In this document: positions 1 through 11,910 of the stretch, one piece after another
Layout of the letters: every line of letters starts with the position of its first letter
Position numbering within the stretch: position 1 is the first letter of the stretch
Assembly: GCF_051020975.1 (NCBI RefSeq)
Contig: NW_027478160.1
Coordinates: 9,074,001-9,138,000, forward strand
Length of the DNA: 64,000 nucleotides
Reading direction: 5' to 3'
DNA from: Osmia lignaria lignaria
Lineage: Eukaryota; Arthropoda; Insecta; Hymenoptera; Megachilidae
Program-made: the position numbers and the translations under genes
The notes under the pieces: generated by a model
What the model saw: only the letters and a program-made list of their open reading frames with translations
Database searches by the model: none
What the model was told of the DNA's origin: nothing

Positions 1-240
1 CCGTGGCCCCTTTCTTCGAGATAACTCTGCACTAGTGCGAGCCGCAAATGCCACTTCCAGCTTAGCTGTGCAGAAGAAGAACAACAAGAAGAAGAAATAT
101 CTCGAAATATGTCCGTCAGGCCCCTTCCCTTGAGATAAATCTGCAAATATCTCGGAAACGAAGCGAGCTATGGCAAAATGTTAAGAGAACTTTTTTGTAG
201 AGAATTAAGTTTCCTACTTTTTATGTTCTATGATATTTTT
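1..240. repeat. Partial satellite unit at left edge
   Basis: This is the last 240 bp of a 322-bp unit (unit positions 83-322), cut by the window edge. It begins at CCGTGGCCCC and matches 3221-3460, so it belongs to the left copy of a 3220-bp duplication that continues outside the window. Confidence 0.95.
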
Positions 241-350
241 TGATCAGATGCGTAGTTCTCGAGATATATCAAGATATTTAAAAGTTCCGAAGCCGCACCA
301 ACATAATAGAGATACAGAAACACCGTGGCCCCTTTCTTCGAGATAACTCT

Positions 351-360
351 GCACTAGTGC
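351..360. repeat. Perfect 10-bp palindrome GCACTAGTGC (reference unit)
   Basis: GCACTAGTGC equals its own reverse complement. It is intact in units with the GAGCCGC middle and broken to GCACTATTGC or GCACTACTGC in units with the GAGCTGC middle. Its function is unknown; it may be only a variant haplotype marker. Confidence 0.8.
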
Positions 361-393
361 GAGCCGCAAATGCCACTTCCAGCTTAGCTGTGC

Positions 394-419
394 AGAAGAA
401 GAACAACAAGAAGAAGAAA
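394..419 (+). repeat. GAA-rich purine tract (reference unit)
   Basis: A 26-base stretch built of GAA and CAA triplets with no thymine on the + strand. It recurs in essentially every unit with few changes; D-type units carry CACAACAAGATCAAG instead. It gives each unit a purine/pyrimidine strand asymmetry. Confidence 0.8.
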
Positions 420-468
420 TATCTCGAAATATGTCCGTCAGGCCCCTTCCCTTGAGATAAATCTGCAA

Positions 469-589
469 ATATCTCGGAAACGAAGCGAGCTATAGCAAAA
501 TGTTAAGAGACCTTTTTTGTAGAGAATTAAGTTTCCTACTTTTTATGTTCTATGATATTTTTTGATCAGATGTGTAGTTCTCGAGATAT
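469..589. repeat. 121-bp segment bounded by 13-nt imperfect inverted repeats (reference)
   Basis: The left arm ATATCTCGGAAAC (469-481) and right arm GTTCTCGAGATAT (577-589) are inverted copies matching at 11 of 13 positions. Before type B heads the right arm is GTTTTCGAGATAT, which matches at 12 of 13 (for example 1113-1125 with 1221-1233). The 95 bp between the arms is the most AT-rich part of the unit and holds both T6 runs and the TGATCA. The arrangement recurs in nearly all units. It resembles a small terminal-inverted-repeat element, but no target-site duplication can be tested inside an array. Confidence 0.65.
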
Positions 590-3500
590 ATCAAGATATT
601 TAAAAGTTCCGAAGCCGCACCAACATAATAGAGATACAGAAACACCGTGGCCCCTTTCTTTGAGATTACTCTGCACTATTGCGAGCTGCAAATGCCACTT
701 CCAGCTTAGCTGTGCAGAGGAAGAACAACAAGAAGAAGAAATATCTCGAAATATGTCCGTCAGGCCCCTTCCCTTGAGATAAATCTGCAAATATCTCGGA
801 AACGAAGCGAGCTATGGCAAAATGTTAAGAGACCTTTTTTGTAGAGAATTAAGTTTCCTACTTTCTATGTTGTATAATATTTTTTGATCAGATGCGTAGT
901 TCTCGAGATATATCAAGATATTTAAAAGTTCCGAAGCCGCACCAACATAATAGAGATACAGAAACACCGTGGCCCCTTTCTTCGAGATAACTCTGCACTA
1001 GTGCGAGCCGCAAATGCCACTTCCAGCTTAGCTGTGCAGAAGAAGAACAACAAGAAGAAGAATTATCTCGAAATATGTCCGTCAGGCCCCTTCCCTTGAG
1101 ATAAATCTGCAAATATCTCGGAAACGAAGCGAGCTATGGCAAAATGTTAAGAGACCTTTTTTGTAGAGAATTAAGTTTCCTACTTTTTATGTTCTATGAT
1201 ATTTTTTGATCAGAAGCGTAGTTTTCGAGATATATCGAGATATTTAAAAGTTCCGAAGCCGCACCAACATAATAGAGATACAGAAACACCGTGGCCCCTT
1301 TCTTTGAGATAACTCTGCACTAGTGCGAGCCGCAAATGCCACTTCCAGCTTAGCTGTGCACAAGAAGAACAACAAGAAGAAGAAATATCTCGAAATATGT
1401 CCGTCAGGCCCCTTCCCTTGAGATAAATCTGCAAATATCTCGGAAACGAAGCGAGCTATGGCAAAATGTTAAGAGACCTTTTTTGTAGAGAATTAAGTTT
1501 CCTACTTTTTATGTTCTATGATATTTTTTGATCAGATGCGTAGTTCTCGAGATATATCAAGATATTTAAAAGTTCCGAAGCCGCACCAACATAATAGAGA
1601 TACAGAAACACCGTGGCCCCTTTCTTCGAGATAACTCTGCACTAGTGCGAGCCGCAAATGCCACTTCCAGCTTAGCTGTGCAGAAGAAGAACAACAAGAA
1701 GAAGAAATATCTCGAAGTATGTCCGTCAGGCCCCATCCCTTGAGATAAATCTGCAAATATCTCGGAAACGAAGCGAGCTATGGCAAAATGTTAAGAGACC
1801 TTTTTTGTAGAGCATTATGTTTCCTACAATTTATGTTCTATGATATTTTTTGATCAGAAGCGTAGTTTTCGAGATATATCGAGATATTTAAAAGTTCCGA
1901 AGCCGCACCAACATAATAGAGATACAGAAACACCGTGGCCCCTTTCTTTGAGATAACTCTGCACTAGTGCGAGCCGCAAATGCCACTTCCAGCTTAGCTG
2001 TGCAGAAGAAGAACAACAAGAAGAAGAAATATCTCGAAATATGTCCGTCAGGGCCGTTCCTTTGAGCTGAATCTGCAAATATCTCGGAAACGAAGCGAGC
2101 TATGGCAAAATGTTAAGAGACGTTTTTTGTAGAGAATTATGTTTGCTACAATTTATGTTCTATGATATTTTTTGATCAGATGCGTAGTTCTCGAGATATA
2201 TCAAGATATTTAAAAGTTCCGAAGCCGCACCAACATAATAGAGATACAGAAACACCGTGGCCCCTTTCTTTGAGATAACTCTGCACTAGTGCGAGCCGCA
2301 AATGCCACTTCCAGCTTAGCTGTGCAGAAGAAGAACAACAAGAAGAAGAAATATCTCGAAATATGTCCGTCAGGCCCCTTCCCTTGAGATAAATCTGCAA
2401 ATATCTCGGAAACGAAGCGAGCTATGGCAAAATGTTAAGAGAGCTTTTTTGTAGAGAATTAAGTTTCCTACTTTTTATGTTCTATGATATTTTTTGATCA
2501 GAAGCGTAGTTTTCGAGATATATCGAGATATTTAAAAGTTCCGAAGCCGCACCAACATAATAGAGATACAGAAACACCGTGGCCCCTTTCTTTGAGATAA
2601 CTCTGCACTAGTGCGAGCCGCAAATGCCACTTCCAGCTTAGCTGTGCACAAGAAGAACAACAAGAAGAAGAAATATCTCGAAATATGTCCGTCAGGCCCC
2701 TTCCCTTGAGATAAATCTGCAAATATCTCGGAAACGAAGCGAGCTATGGCAAAATGTTAAGAGACCTTTTTTGTAGAGAATTAAGTTTCCTACTTTTTAT
2801 GTTCTATGATATTTTTTGATCAGATGCGTAGTTCTCGAGATATATCAAGATATTTAAAAGTTCCGAAGCCGCACCAACATAATAGAGATACAGAAACACC
2901 GTGGCCCATTTCTTCGAGATAACTCTGCACTAGTGCGAGCCGCAAATGCCACTTCCAGCTTAGCTGTGCAGAAGAAGAACAACAAGAAGAAGAAATATCT
3001 CGAAATATGTCCGTCAGGCCCCTTCCCTTGAGATAAATCTGCAAATATCTCGGAAACGAAGCGAGCTATGGCAAAATGTTAAGAGACCTTTTTTGTAGAG
3101 AATTAAGTTTCCTACTTTTTATGTTCTATGATATTTTTTGATCAGATGCGTAGTTCTCGAGATATATCAAGATATTTAAAAGTTCCGAAGCCGCACCAAC
3201 ATAATAGAGATACAGAAACACCGTGGCCCCTTTCTTCGAGATAACTCTGCACTAGTGCGAGCCGCAAATGCCACTTCCAGCTTAGCTGTGCAGAAGAAGA
3301 ACAACAAGAAGAAGAAATATCTCGAAATATGTCCGTCAGGCCCCTTCCCTTGAGATAAATCTGCAAATATCTCGGAAACGAAGCGAGCTATGGCAAAATG
3401 TTAAGAGAACTTTTTTGTAGAGAATTAAGTTTCCTACTTTTTATGTTCTATGATATTTTTTGATCAGATGCGTAGTTCTCGAGATATATCAAGATATTTA

Positions 3501-4599
3501 AAAGTTCCGAAGCCGCACCAACATAATAGAGATACAGAAACACCGTGGCCCCTTTCTTCGAGATAACTCTGCACTAGTGCGAGCCGCAAATGCCACTTCC
3601 AGCTTAGCTGTGCAGAAGAAGAACAACAAGAAGAAGAAATATCTCGAAATATGTCCGTCAGGCCCCTTCCCTTGAGATAAATCTGCAAATATCTCGGAAA
3701 CGAAGCGAGCTATAGCAAAATGTTAAGAGACCTTTTTTGTAGAGAATTAAGTTTCCTACTTTTTATCTTCTATGATATTTTTTGATCAGATGTGTAGTTC
3801 TCGAGATATATCAAGATATTTAAAAGTTCCGAAGCCGCACCAACATAATAGAGATACAGAAACACCGTGGCCCCTTTCTTTGAGATTACTCTGCACTATT
3901 GCGAGCTGCAAATGCCACTTCCAGCTTAGCTGTGCAGAGGAAGAACAACAAGAAGAAGAAATATCTCGAAATATGTCCGTCAGGCCCCTTCCCTTGAGAT
4001 AAATCTGCAAATATCTCGGAAACGAAGCGAGCTATGGCAAAATGTTAAGAGACCTTTTTTGTAGAGAATTAAGTTTCCTACTTTCTATGTTCTATAATAT
4101 TTTTTGATCAGATGCGTAGTTCTCGAGATATATCAAGATATTTAAAAGTTCCGAAGCCGCACCAACATAATAGAGATACAGAAACACCGTGGCCCCTTTC
4201 TTCGAGATAACTCTGCACTAGTGCGAGCCGCAAATGCCACTTCCAGCTTAGCTGTGCAGAAGAAGAACAACAAGAAGAAGAATTATCTCGAAATATGTCC
4301 GTCAGGCCCCTTCCCTTGAGATAAATCTGCAAATATCTCGGAAACGAAGCGAGCTATGGCAAAATGTTAAGAGACCTTTTTTGTAGAGAATTAAGTTTCC
4401 TACTTTTTATGTTCTATGATATTTTTTGATCAGAAGCGTAGTTTTCGAGATATATCGAGATATTTAAAAGTTCCGAAGCCGCACCAACATAATAGAGATA
4501 CAGAAACACCGTGGCCCCTTTCTTTGAGATAACTCTGCACTAGTGCGAGCCGCAAATGCCACTTCCAGCTTAGCTGTGCACAAGAAGAACAACAAGAAG

Positions 4600-7295
4600 A
4601 AGAAATATCTCGAAATATGTCCGTCAGGCCCCTTCCCTTGAGATAAATCTGCAAATATCTCGGAAACGAAGCGAGCTATGGCAAAATGTTAAGAGACCTT
4701 TTTTGTAGAGAATTAAGTTTCCTACTTTTTATGTTCTATGATATTTTTTGATCAGATGCGTAGTTCTCGAGATATATCAAGATATTTAAAAGTTCCGAAG
4801 CCGCACCAACATAATAGAGATACAGAAACACCGTGGCCCCTTTCTTCGAGATAACTCTGCACTAGTGCGAGCCGCAAATGCCACTTCCAGCTTAGCTGTG
4901 CAGAAGAAGAACAACAAGAAGAAGAAATATCTCGAAGTATGTCCGTCAGGCCCCATCCCTTGAGATAAATCTGCAAATATCTCGGAAACGAAGCGAGCTA
5001 TGGCAAAATGTTAAGAGACCTTTTTTGTAGAGCATTATGTTTCCTACAATTTATGTTCTATGATATTTTTTGATCAGAAGCGTAGTTTTCGAGATATATC
5101 GAGATATTTAAAAGTTCCGAAGCCGCACCAACATAATAGAGATACAGAAACACCGTGGCCCCTTTCTTTGAGATAACTCTGCACTAGTGCGAGCCGCAAA
5201 TGCCACTTCCAGCTTAGCTGTGCAGAAGAAGAACAACAAGAAGAAGAAATATCTCGAAATATGTCCGTCAGGCCCCTTCCCTTGAGATAAATCTGCAAAT
5301 ATCTAGGAAACGAAGCGAGCTATGGCAAAATGTTAAGAGACCTTTTTTGTAGAGAATTAAGTTTCCTACTTTTTATGTTCTATGATATTTTTTGATGAGA
5401 TGCGTAGTTCTCGAGATATATCAAGATATTTAAAAGTTCCGAAGCCGCACCAACATAATAGAGATACAGAAACACCGTGGCCCCTTTCTTCGAGATAACT
5501 CTGCACTAGTGCGAGCCGCAAATGCCACTTCCAGCTTAGCTGTGCAGAAGAAGAACAACAAGAAGAAGAAATATCTCGAAATATGTCCGTCAGGCCCCTT
5601 CCCTTGAGATAAATCTGCAAATATCTCGGAAACGAAGCGAGCTATGGCAAAATGTTAGGACACCTTTTTTGTAGAGAATTAAGTTTCCTACTTTTTATGT
5701 TCTATGGTATTTTTTGATCAGAAGCGTAGTTTTCGAGATATATCGAGATATTTAAAAGTTCCGAAGCCGCACCAACATAATAGAGATTCAGAAACACCGT
5801 GGCCCCTTTCTTTGAGATAACTCTGCACTAGTGCGAGCCGCAAATGCCACTTCCAGCTTAGCTGTGCAGAAGAAGAACAACAAGAAGAAGAAATATCTCG
5901 AAATATGTCCGTCAGGCCCCTTCCCTTGAGATAAATCTGCAAATATCTCGGAAACGAAGCGAGCTATGGCAAAATGTTAAGAGACCTTTTTTGTAGAGAA
6001 TTAAGTTTCCTACTTTTTATGTTCTATGATATTTTTTGATCAGATGCGTAGTTCTCGAGATATATCAAGATATTTAAAAGTTCCGAAGCCGCACCAACAT
6101 AATAGAGATACAGAAACACCGTGGCCCCTTTCTTCGAGATAACTCTGCACTAGTGCGAGCTGCAAATGCCACTTCCAGCTTAGCTGTGCAGAAGAAGAAC
6201 AACAAGAAGAAGAAATATCTCGAAGTATGTCCGTCAGGCCCCATCCCTTGAGATAAATCTGCAAATATCTCGGAAACGAAGCGAGCTATGGCAAAATGTT
6301 AAGAGACCTTTTTTGTAGAGCATTATGTTTCCTACAATTTATGTTCTATGATATTTTTTGATCAGAAGCGTAGTTTTCGAGATATATCGAGATATTTAAA
6401 AGTTCCGAAGCCGCACCAACATAATAGAGATACAGAAACACCGTGGCCCCTTTCTTTGAGATAACTCTGCACTAGTGCGAGCCGCAAATGCCACTTCCAG
6501 CTTAGCTGTGCAGAAGAAGAACAACAAGAAGAAGAAATATCTCGAAATATGTCCGTCAGGCCCCTTCCCTTGAGATAAATCTGCAAATATCTAGGAAACG
6601 AAGCGAGCTATGGCAAAATGTTAAGAGACCTTTTTTGTAGAGAATTAAGTTTCCTACTTTTTATGTTCTATGATATTTTTTGATGAGATGCGTAGTTCTC
6701 GAGATATATCAAGATATTTAAAAGTTCCGAAGCCGCACCAACATAATAGAGATACAGAAACACCGTGGCCCCTTTCTTCGAGATAACTCTGCACTAGTGC
6801 GAGCCGCAAATGCCACTTCCAGCTTAGCTGTGCAGAAGAAGAACAACAAGAAGAAGAAATATCTCGAAATATGTCCGTCAGGCCCCTTCCCTTGAGATAA
6901 ATCTGCAAATATCTCGGAAACGAAGCGAGCTATGGCAAAATGTTAGGACACCTTTTTTGTAGAGAATTAAGTTTCCTACTTTTTATGTTCTATGGTATTT
7001 TTTGATCAGAAGCGTAGTTTTCGAGATATATCGAGATATTTAAAAGTTCCGAAGCCGCACCAACATAATAGAGATTCAGAAACACCGTGGCCCCTTTCTT
7101 TGAGATAACTCTGCACTAGTGCGAGCCGCAAATGCCACTTCCAGCTTAGCTGTGCAGAAGAAGAACAACAAGAAGAAGAAATATCTCGAAATATGTCCGT
7201 CAGGCCCCTTCCCTTGAGATAAATCTGCAAATATCTCGGAAACGAAGCGAGCTATGGCAAAATGTTAAGAGACCTTTTTTGTAGAGAATTAAGTT
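4600..7295. repeat. 1288-bp (4-unit) tandem duplication
   Basis: Units at 4749, 5071, 5393 and 5715 are repeated at 6037, 6359, 6681 and 7003. Shared markers are CGAAGTATGTCC, AGCATTATG, ATCTAGGAAACG, TTTGATGAGATG, GTTAGGACACC, TATGGTATT and GAGATTCAG. One difference seen is GAGCCGC at about 4870 against GAGCTGC at about 6159. Outer limits are approximate because flanking units are similar. The match ends near 7296, where the next spacer reads CTTTTAATCTTC. Confidence 0.88.
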
Positions 7296-10229
7296 TCCTA
7301 CTTTTAATCTTCTATGATATTTTTTGAGCAGATGCGTAGTTTTCGAGATATATCAAGATATTTAAAAGTTCCGAAGCCGCACGAACATAATAGAGATACA
7401 GAAACACCGTGGCTCCTCTCTTTGAGATAACTCTGCACTATTGCGAGCTGGAAATGCCACTTCCAGTTTAGCTGTGCAGAAGAAGAACAACAAGAAGAAG
7501 AAATATCTCGAAATATGTCCGTCAGGCCCCTTCCCTTGAGATATATCTGCAAATATCTCGGAAACGAAGCGAGCTATGGCAAAATGTTAAGAGACCTTTT
7601 TTGTAGAGCATTATGTTTTCTACAATTTATGTTCTATGATATTTTTTGATCAGAAGCGTAGTTTTCGAGATATATCGAGATATTTAAAAGTTCCGAAGCC
7701 GCACCAACATAATAGAGATACAGAAACACCGTGGCCCCTTTCTTTGAGATAACTCTGCACTATTGCGAGCTGTAAATGCCACTTCCAGCTTAGCTGTGCA
7801 GAAGAAGAACAACAAGAAGAAGAAATATCTCGAAATATGTCCGTCAGGCCCCTTCCCTTGAGATAAATCTGCAAATATCTCGGAAACGAAGCGAGCTATG
7901 GCAAAATGTTAAGAGACCTTTTTTGTAGAGAATTAAGTTTCCTACTTTTTATGTTCTATGGTATTTTTTGATCAGATGCGTAGTTCTCGAGATATATCAA
8001 GATATTTAAAAGTTCCGAAGCCGCACCAACATAATAGAGATACAGAAACACCGTGGCCCCTTTCCTTGAGATTACTCTGCACTATTGCGAGCTGCAAATG
8101 CCACTTCCAGCTTAGCTGTGCAGAAGAAGAACAACAAGAAGAAGAAATATCTCGAAATATGTCCGTCAGGCCCGTTCCTTTGAGCTGAATCTGCAAATAT
8201 CTCGGAAACGAAGCGAGCTATGGCAAAATGTTAAGAGACGTTTTTTGTAGAGAATTATGTTTCCTACAATTTATGTTGTATGATATTTTTTGATCAGAAG
8301 CGTAGTTTTCGAGATATATCGAGATATTTAAAAGTTCCGAAGCCGCACCAACATAATAGAGATTCAGAAACACCGTGGCCCCTTTCGTTGAGATAACTCT
8401 GCACTAGTGCGAGCCGCAAATGCCACTTCCAGCTTAGCTGTGCAGAAGAAGAACAACAAGAAGAAGAAATATCTCGAAATATGTCCGTCAGGCCCCTTCC
8501 CTGGAGATAAATCTGCAAATATCTCGGAAACGAAGCGAGCTATGGCAAAATGTTAAGAGACCTTTTTTGTAGAGAATTAAGTTTCCTACTTTTTATGTTC
8601 TATGATATTTTTTGATCAGATGCGTAGTTCTCGAGATATATCAAGATATTTAAAAGTTCCGAAGCCGCACCAACATAATAGAGATACAGAAACACCGTGG
8701 CCCCTTTCTTTGAGATAACTCTGCACTACTGCGAGCTGCAAATGCCACTTCCAGCTTAGCTGTGCAGAAGAAGAACAACAAGAAGAAGAAATATCTCGAA
8801 ATATGTCCGTCAGGCCGCTTCCCTGGAGATAAATCTGCAAATATCTCGGAAACGAAGAGAGCTATGGCAAAATGTTAAGAGACCTTTTTTGTAGAGAATT
8901 AAGTTTCCTACTTTTTATGTTCTATGATATTTTTTGATCAGATGCGTAGTTCTCGAGATATATCAAGATATTTAAAAGTTTCGAAGCCGCACCAACATAA
9001 TAGAGATACAGAAACACCATGGCCCCTTTCTTTGAGATTACTCTGCACTATTGCGAGCTGCAAATGCCACTTCCAGCTTAGCTGTGCAGAAGAAGAACAA
9101 CAAGAAGAAGAAATATCTCGAAATATGTCCGTCAGGCCCCTTCCCTGGAGCTAAATCTGCAAATATCTCGGAAACGAAGCGAGCTATGGCAAAATGTTAA
9201 GAGACCTTTTTTGTAGAGAATTAAGTTTCCTACTTTTTATGTTCTATGATATTTTTTGATCAGATGCGTAGTTCTCGAGATATATCAAGATATTTAAAAG
9301 TTCCGAAGCCGCACCAACATAATAGAGATACAGAAACACCGTGGCCCCTTTCTTTGAGATAACTCTGCACTATTGCGAGCTGCAAATGCCACTTCCAGCT
9401 TAGCTGTGCAGAAGAAGAACAACAAGAAGAAGAAATATCTCGAAATATGTCCGTCAGGCCCCTTCCCTGGAGATAAATCTGCAAATATCTCGGAAACGAA
9501 GCGAGCTATGGCAAAATGTTAAGAGACCTTTTTTGTAGAGAATTAAGTTTCCTACTTTTTATGTTCTATGATATTTTTTGATCAGATGCGTAGTTCTCGA
9601 GATATATCAAGATATTTAAAAGTTCCGAAGCCGCACCAACATAATAGAGATACAGAAACACCGTGGCCCCTTTCTTTGAGATAACTCTGCACTACTGCGA
9701 GCTGCAAATGCCACTTCCAGCTTAGCTGTGCAGAAGAAGAACAACAAGAAGAAGAAATATCTCGAAATATGTCCGTCAGGCCCCTTCCCTTGAGATAAAT
9801 CTGCAAATATCTCGGAAACGAAGCGAGGTATGGCAAAATGTTAAGCGACCTTTTTTGTAGAGAATTAAGTTTCCTACTTTTTATCTTCTATGATATTTTT
9901 TGATCAGATGCGTAGTTCTCGAGATATATCAAGATATTTAAAAGTTCCGAAGCCGCACCAACATAATAGAGATACAGAAACACCGTGGCCCCTTTCTTTG
10001 AGATTACTCTGCACTATTGCGAGCTGCAAATGCCACTTCCAGCTTAGCTGTGCAGAAGAAGAACAACAAGAAGAAGAAATATCTCGAAATATGTTCGTCA
10101 GGCCCGTTCCTTTGAGCTGAATCTGCAAATATCTCGGAAACGAAGCGAGCTATGGCAAAATGTTAAGAGACGTTTTTTGTAGAGAATTATGTTTCCTACA
10201 ATTCATGTTCTATGATACTTTTTGATCAG

Positions 10230-11910
10230 AAGCGTAGTTTTCGAGATATATCGAGATATTTAAAAGTTCCGAAGCCGCACCAACATAATAGAGATTCAGA
10301 AACACCGTGGCCCCTTTCTTTGAGATAACTCTGCACTAGTGCGAGCCGCAAATGCCACTTCCAGCTTAGCTGTGCAGAAGAAGAACAACAAGAAGAAGAA
10401 ATATCTCGAAATATGTCCGTCAGGCCCCTTCCCTTGAGATAAATCTGCAAATATCTCGGAAACGAAGCGAGCTATGGCAAAATGTTAAGAGACCTTTTTT
10501 GTAGAGAATTAAGTTTCCTACTTTTTATGTTCTATGATATTTTTTGATCAGATGCGTAGTTCTCGAGATATATCAAGATATTTAAAAGTTCCGAAGCCGC
10601 ACCAACATAATAGAGATACAGAAACACCGTGGCCCCTTTCTTTGAGATAACTCTGCACTACTGCGAGCTGCAAATGCCACTTCCAGCTTAGCTGTGCAGA
10701 AGAAGAACAACAAGAAGAAGAAATATCTCGAAATATGTCCGTCAGGCCGCTTCCCTGGAGATAAATCTGCAAATATCTCGGAAACGAAGAGAGCTATGGA
10801 AAAATGTTAAGAGACCTTTTTTGTAGAGAATTAAGTTTCCTACTTTTTATGTTCTATGATATTTTTTGATCAGACGCGTAGTTCTCGAGATATATCAAGA
10901 TATTTAAAAGTTCCGAAGCCGCACCAACATAATAGAGATACAGAAACACCGTGGCCCCTTTCTTTGAGATTACTCTGCACTATTGCGAGCTGCAAATGCC
11001 ACTTCCAGCTTAGCTGTGCAGAAGAAGAACAACAAGAAGAAGAAATATCTCGAAATATGTTCGTCAGGCCCGTTCCTTTGAGCTGAATCTGCAAATATCT
11101 CGGAAACGAAGCGAGCTATGGCAAAATGTTAAGAGACGTTTTTTGTAGAGAATTATGTTTCCTACAATTTATGTTCTATGATACTTTTTGATCAGAAGCG
11201 TAGTTTTCGAGATATATCGAGATATTTAAAAGTTCCGAAGCCGCACCAACATAATAGAGATTCAGAAACACCGTGGCCCCTTTCTTTGAGATAACTCTGC
11301 ACTAGTGCGAGCCGCAAATGCCACTTCCATCTTAGCTGTGCAGAAGAAGAACAACAAGAAGAAGAAATATCTCGAAATATGTCCGTCAGGCCCCTTCCCT
11401 TGAGATAAATCTGCAAATATCTCGGAAACGAAGCGAGCTATGGCAAAATGTTAAGAGACCTTTTTTGTAGAGAATTAAGTTTCCTACTTTTTATGTTGTA
11501 TGATATTTTTTGATCAGATGCGTAGTTCTCGAGATATATCAAGATATTTAAAAGTTCCGAAGCCGCACCAACATAATAGAGATACAGAAACACCGTGGCC
11601 CCTTTCTTTGAGATAACTCTGCACTATTGCGAGCTGCAAATGCCACTTCCAGCTTAGCTGTGCAGAAGAAGAACAACAAGAAGAAGAAATATCTCGAAAT
11701 ATGTCCGTCAGGCCCCTTCCCTGGAGATAAATCTGCAAATATCTCGGAAACGAAGCGAGCTATGGCAAAATGTTAAGAGACCTTTTTTGTAGAGAATTAA
11801 GTTTCCTACTTTTTATGTTCTCTGATATTTTTTGATCAGATGCGTAGTTCTCGAGATATATCAAGATATTTAAAAGTTCCGAAGCCGCACCAACATAATA
11901 GAGATACAGA
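10230..11910. repeat. About 1.68-kb block, copied at 15700-17385 (17 units apart)
   Basis: Five units match their counterparts 5474 bp further on. Shared private markers are GCTATGGAAAAATG (about 10795 and 16269), ATGTTCGTCAGG, GTTGTATGAT (about 11492 and 16966) and GTTCTCTGAT (11817 and 17291). Differences seen include CAGACGCG/CAGATGCG, CCATCTTAG/CCAGCTTAG and AACAACAAG/GAAGAACAAG. The match ends where 17390 reads ACACAGTGG and 11916 reads ACACCGTGG. Confidence 0.85.

Larger units (their letters stand above)
241..562. repeat. Representative complete satellite unit (type A head)
   Basis: This unit is given as the reference for the array. Order of elements: TGATCA at 241; CTCGAG dyad with GATATATC; GCCGCACCAAC; GCACTAGTGC palindrome at 351-360; GAA-rich tract at 394-419; ATATCTCG at 419-426 and again at 469-476; an AT-rich segment with T6 runs at 513-518 and 558-563. 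TATAGC near 490 replaces the usual TATGGC here and in the unit at 3461, its duplicate. Because 322 leaves remainder 1 when divided by 3, a reading frame shifts from unit to unit and cannot run through the array. Confidence 0.95.
1..5271. repeat. 3220-bp (10-unit) tandem duplication, 1-2051 and 3221-5271
   Basis: Positions 1-2051 are repeated at 3221-5271. Shared private markers include AAGAGAACTTTTTT (184 and 3404), GATGTGTAG (569 and 3789), AAGAATTATCTCG, CACAAGAAGAAC and CCCCATCCCTTGAG (1732 and 4952). I noticed only two differences, at 547/3767 and 872/4092. Similarity stops where the tail at 2052 changes to GGGCCGTTCC while 5272 keeps GGCCCCTTCC. The left copy probably extends beyond the window. 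Confidence 0.9.
1..7300. repeat. Satellite domain 1: GAGCCGC-type units
   Basis: Most units here carry the intact GCACTAGTGC palindrome followed by GAGCCGC, and many have TTCTTCGAG where other regions have TTCTTTGAG. Type A and B heads are interspersed. The domain contains the 10-unit and 4-unit duplications listed separately. Domain edges are my partition by dominant variants, not sharp junctions. Confidence 0.65.

Noticed and set aside
469..485. CENP-B box in CTTCGTTTCCGAG (minus strand).
   Set aside because: It shares only the first half of the motif; the essential A and CGGG positions are missing.
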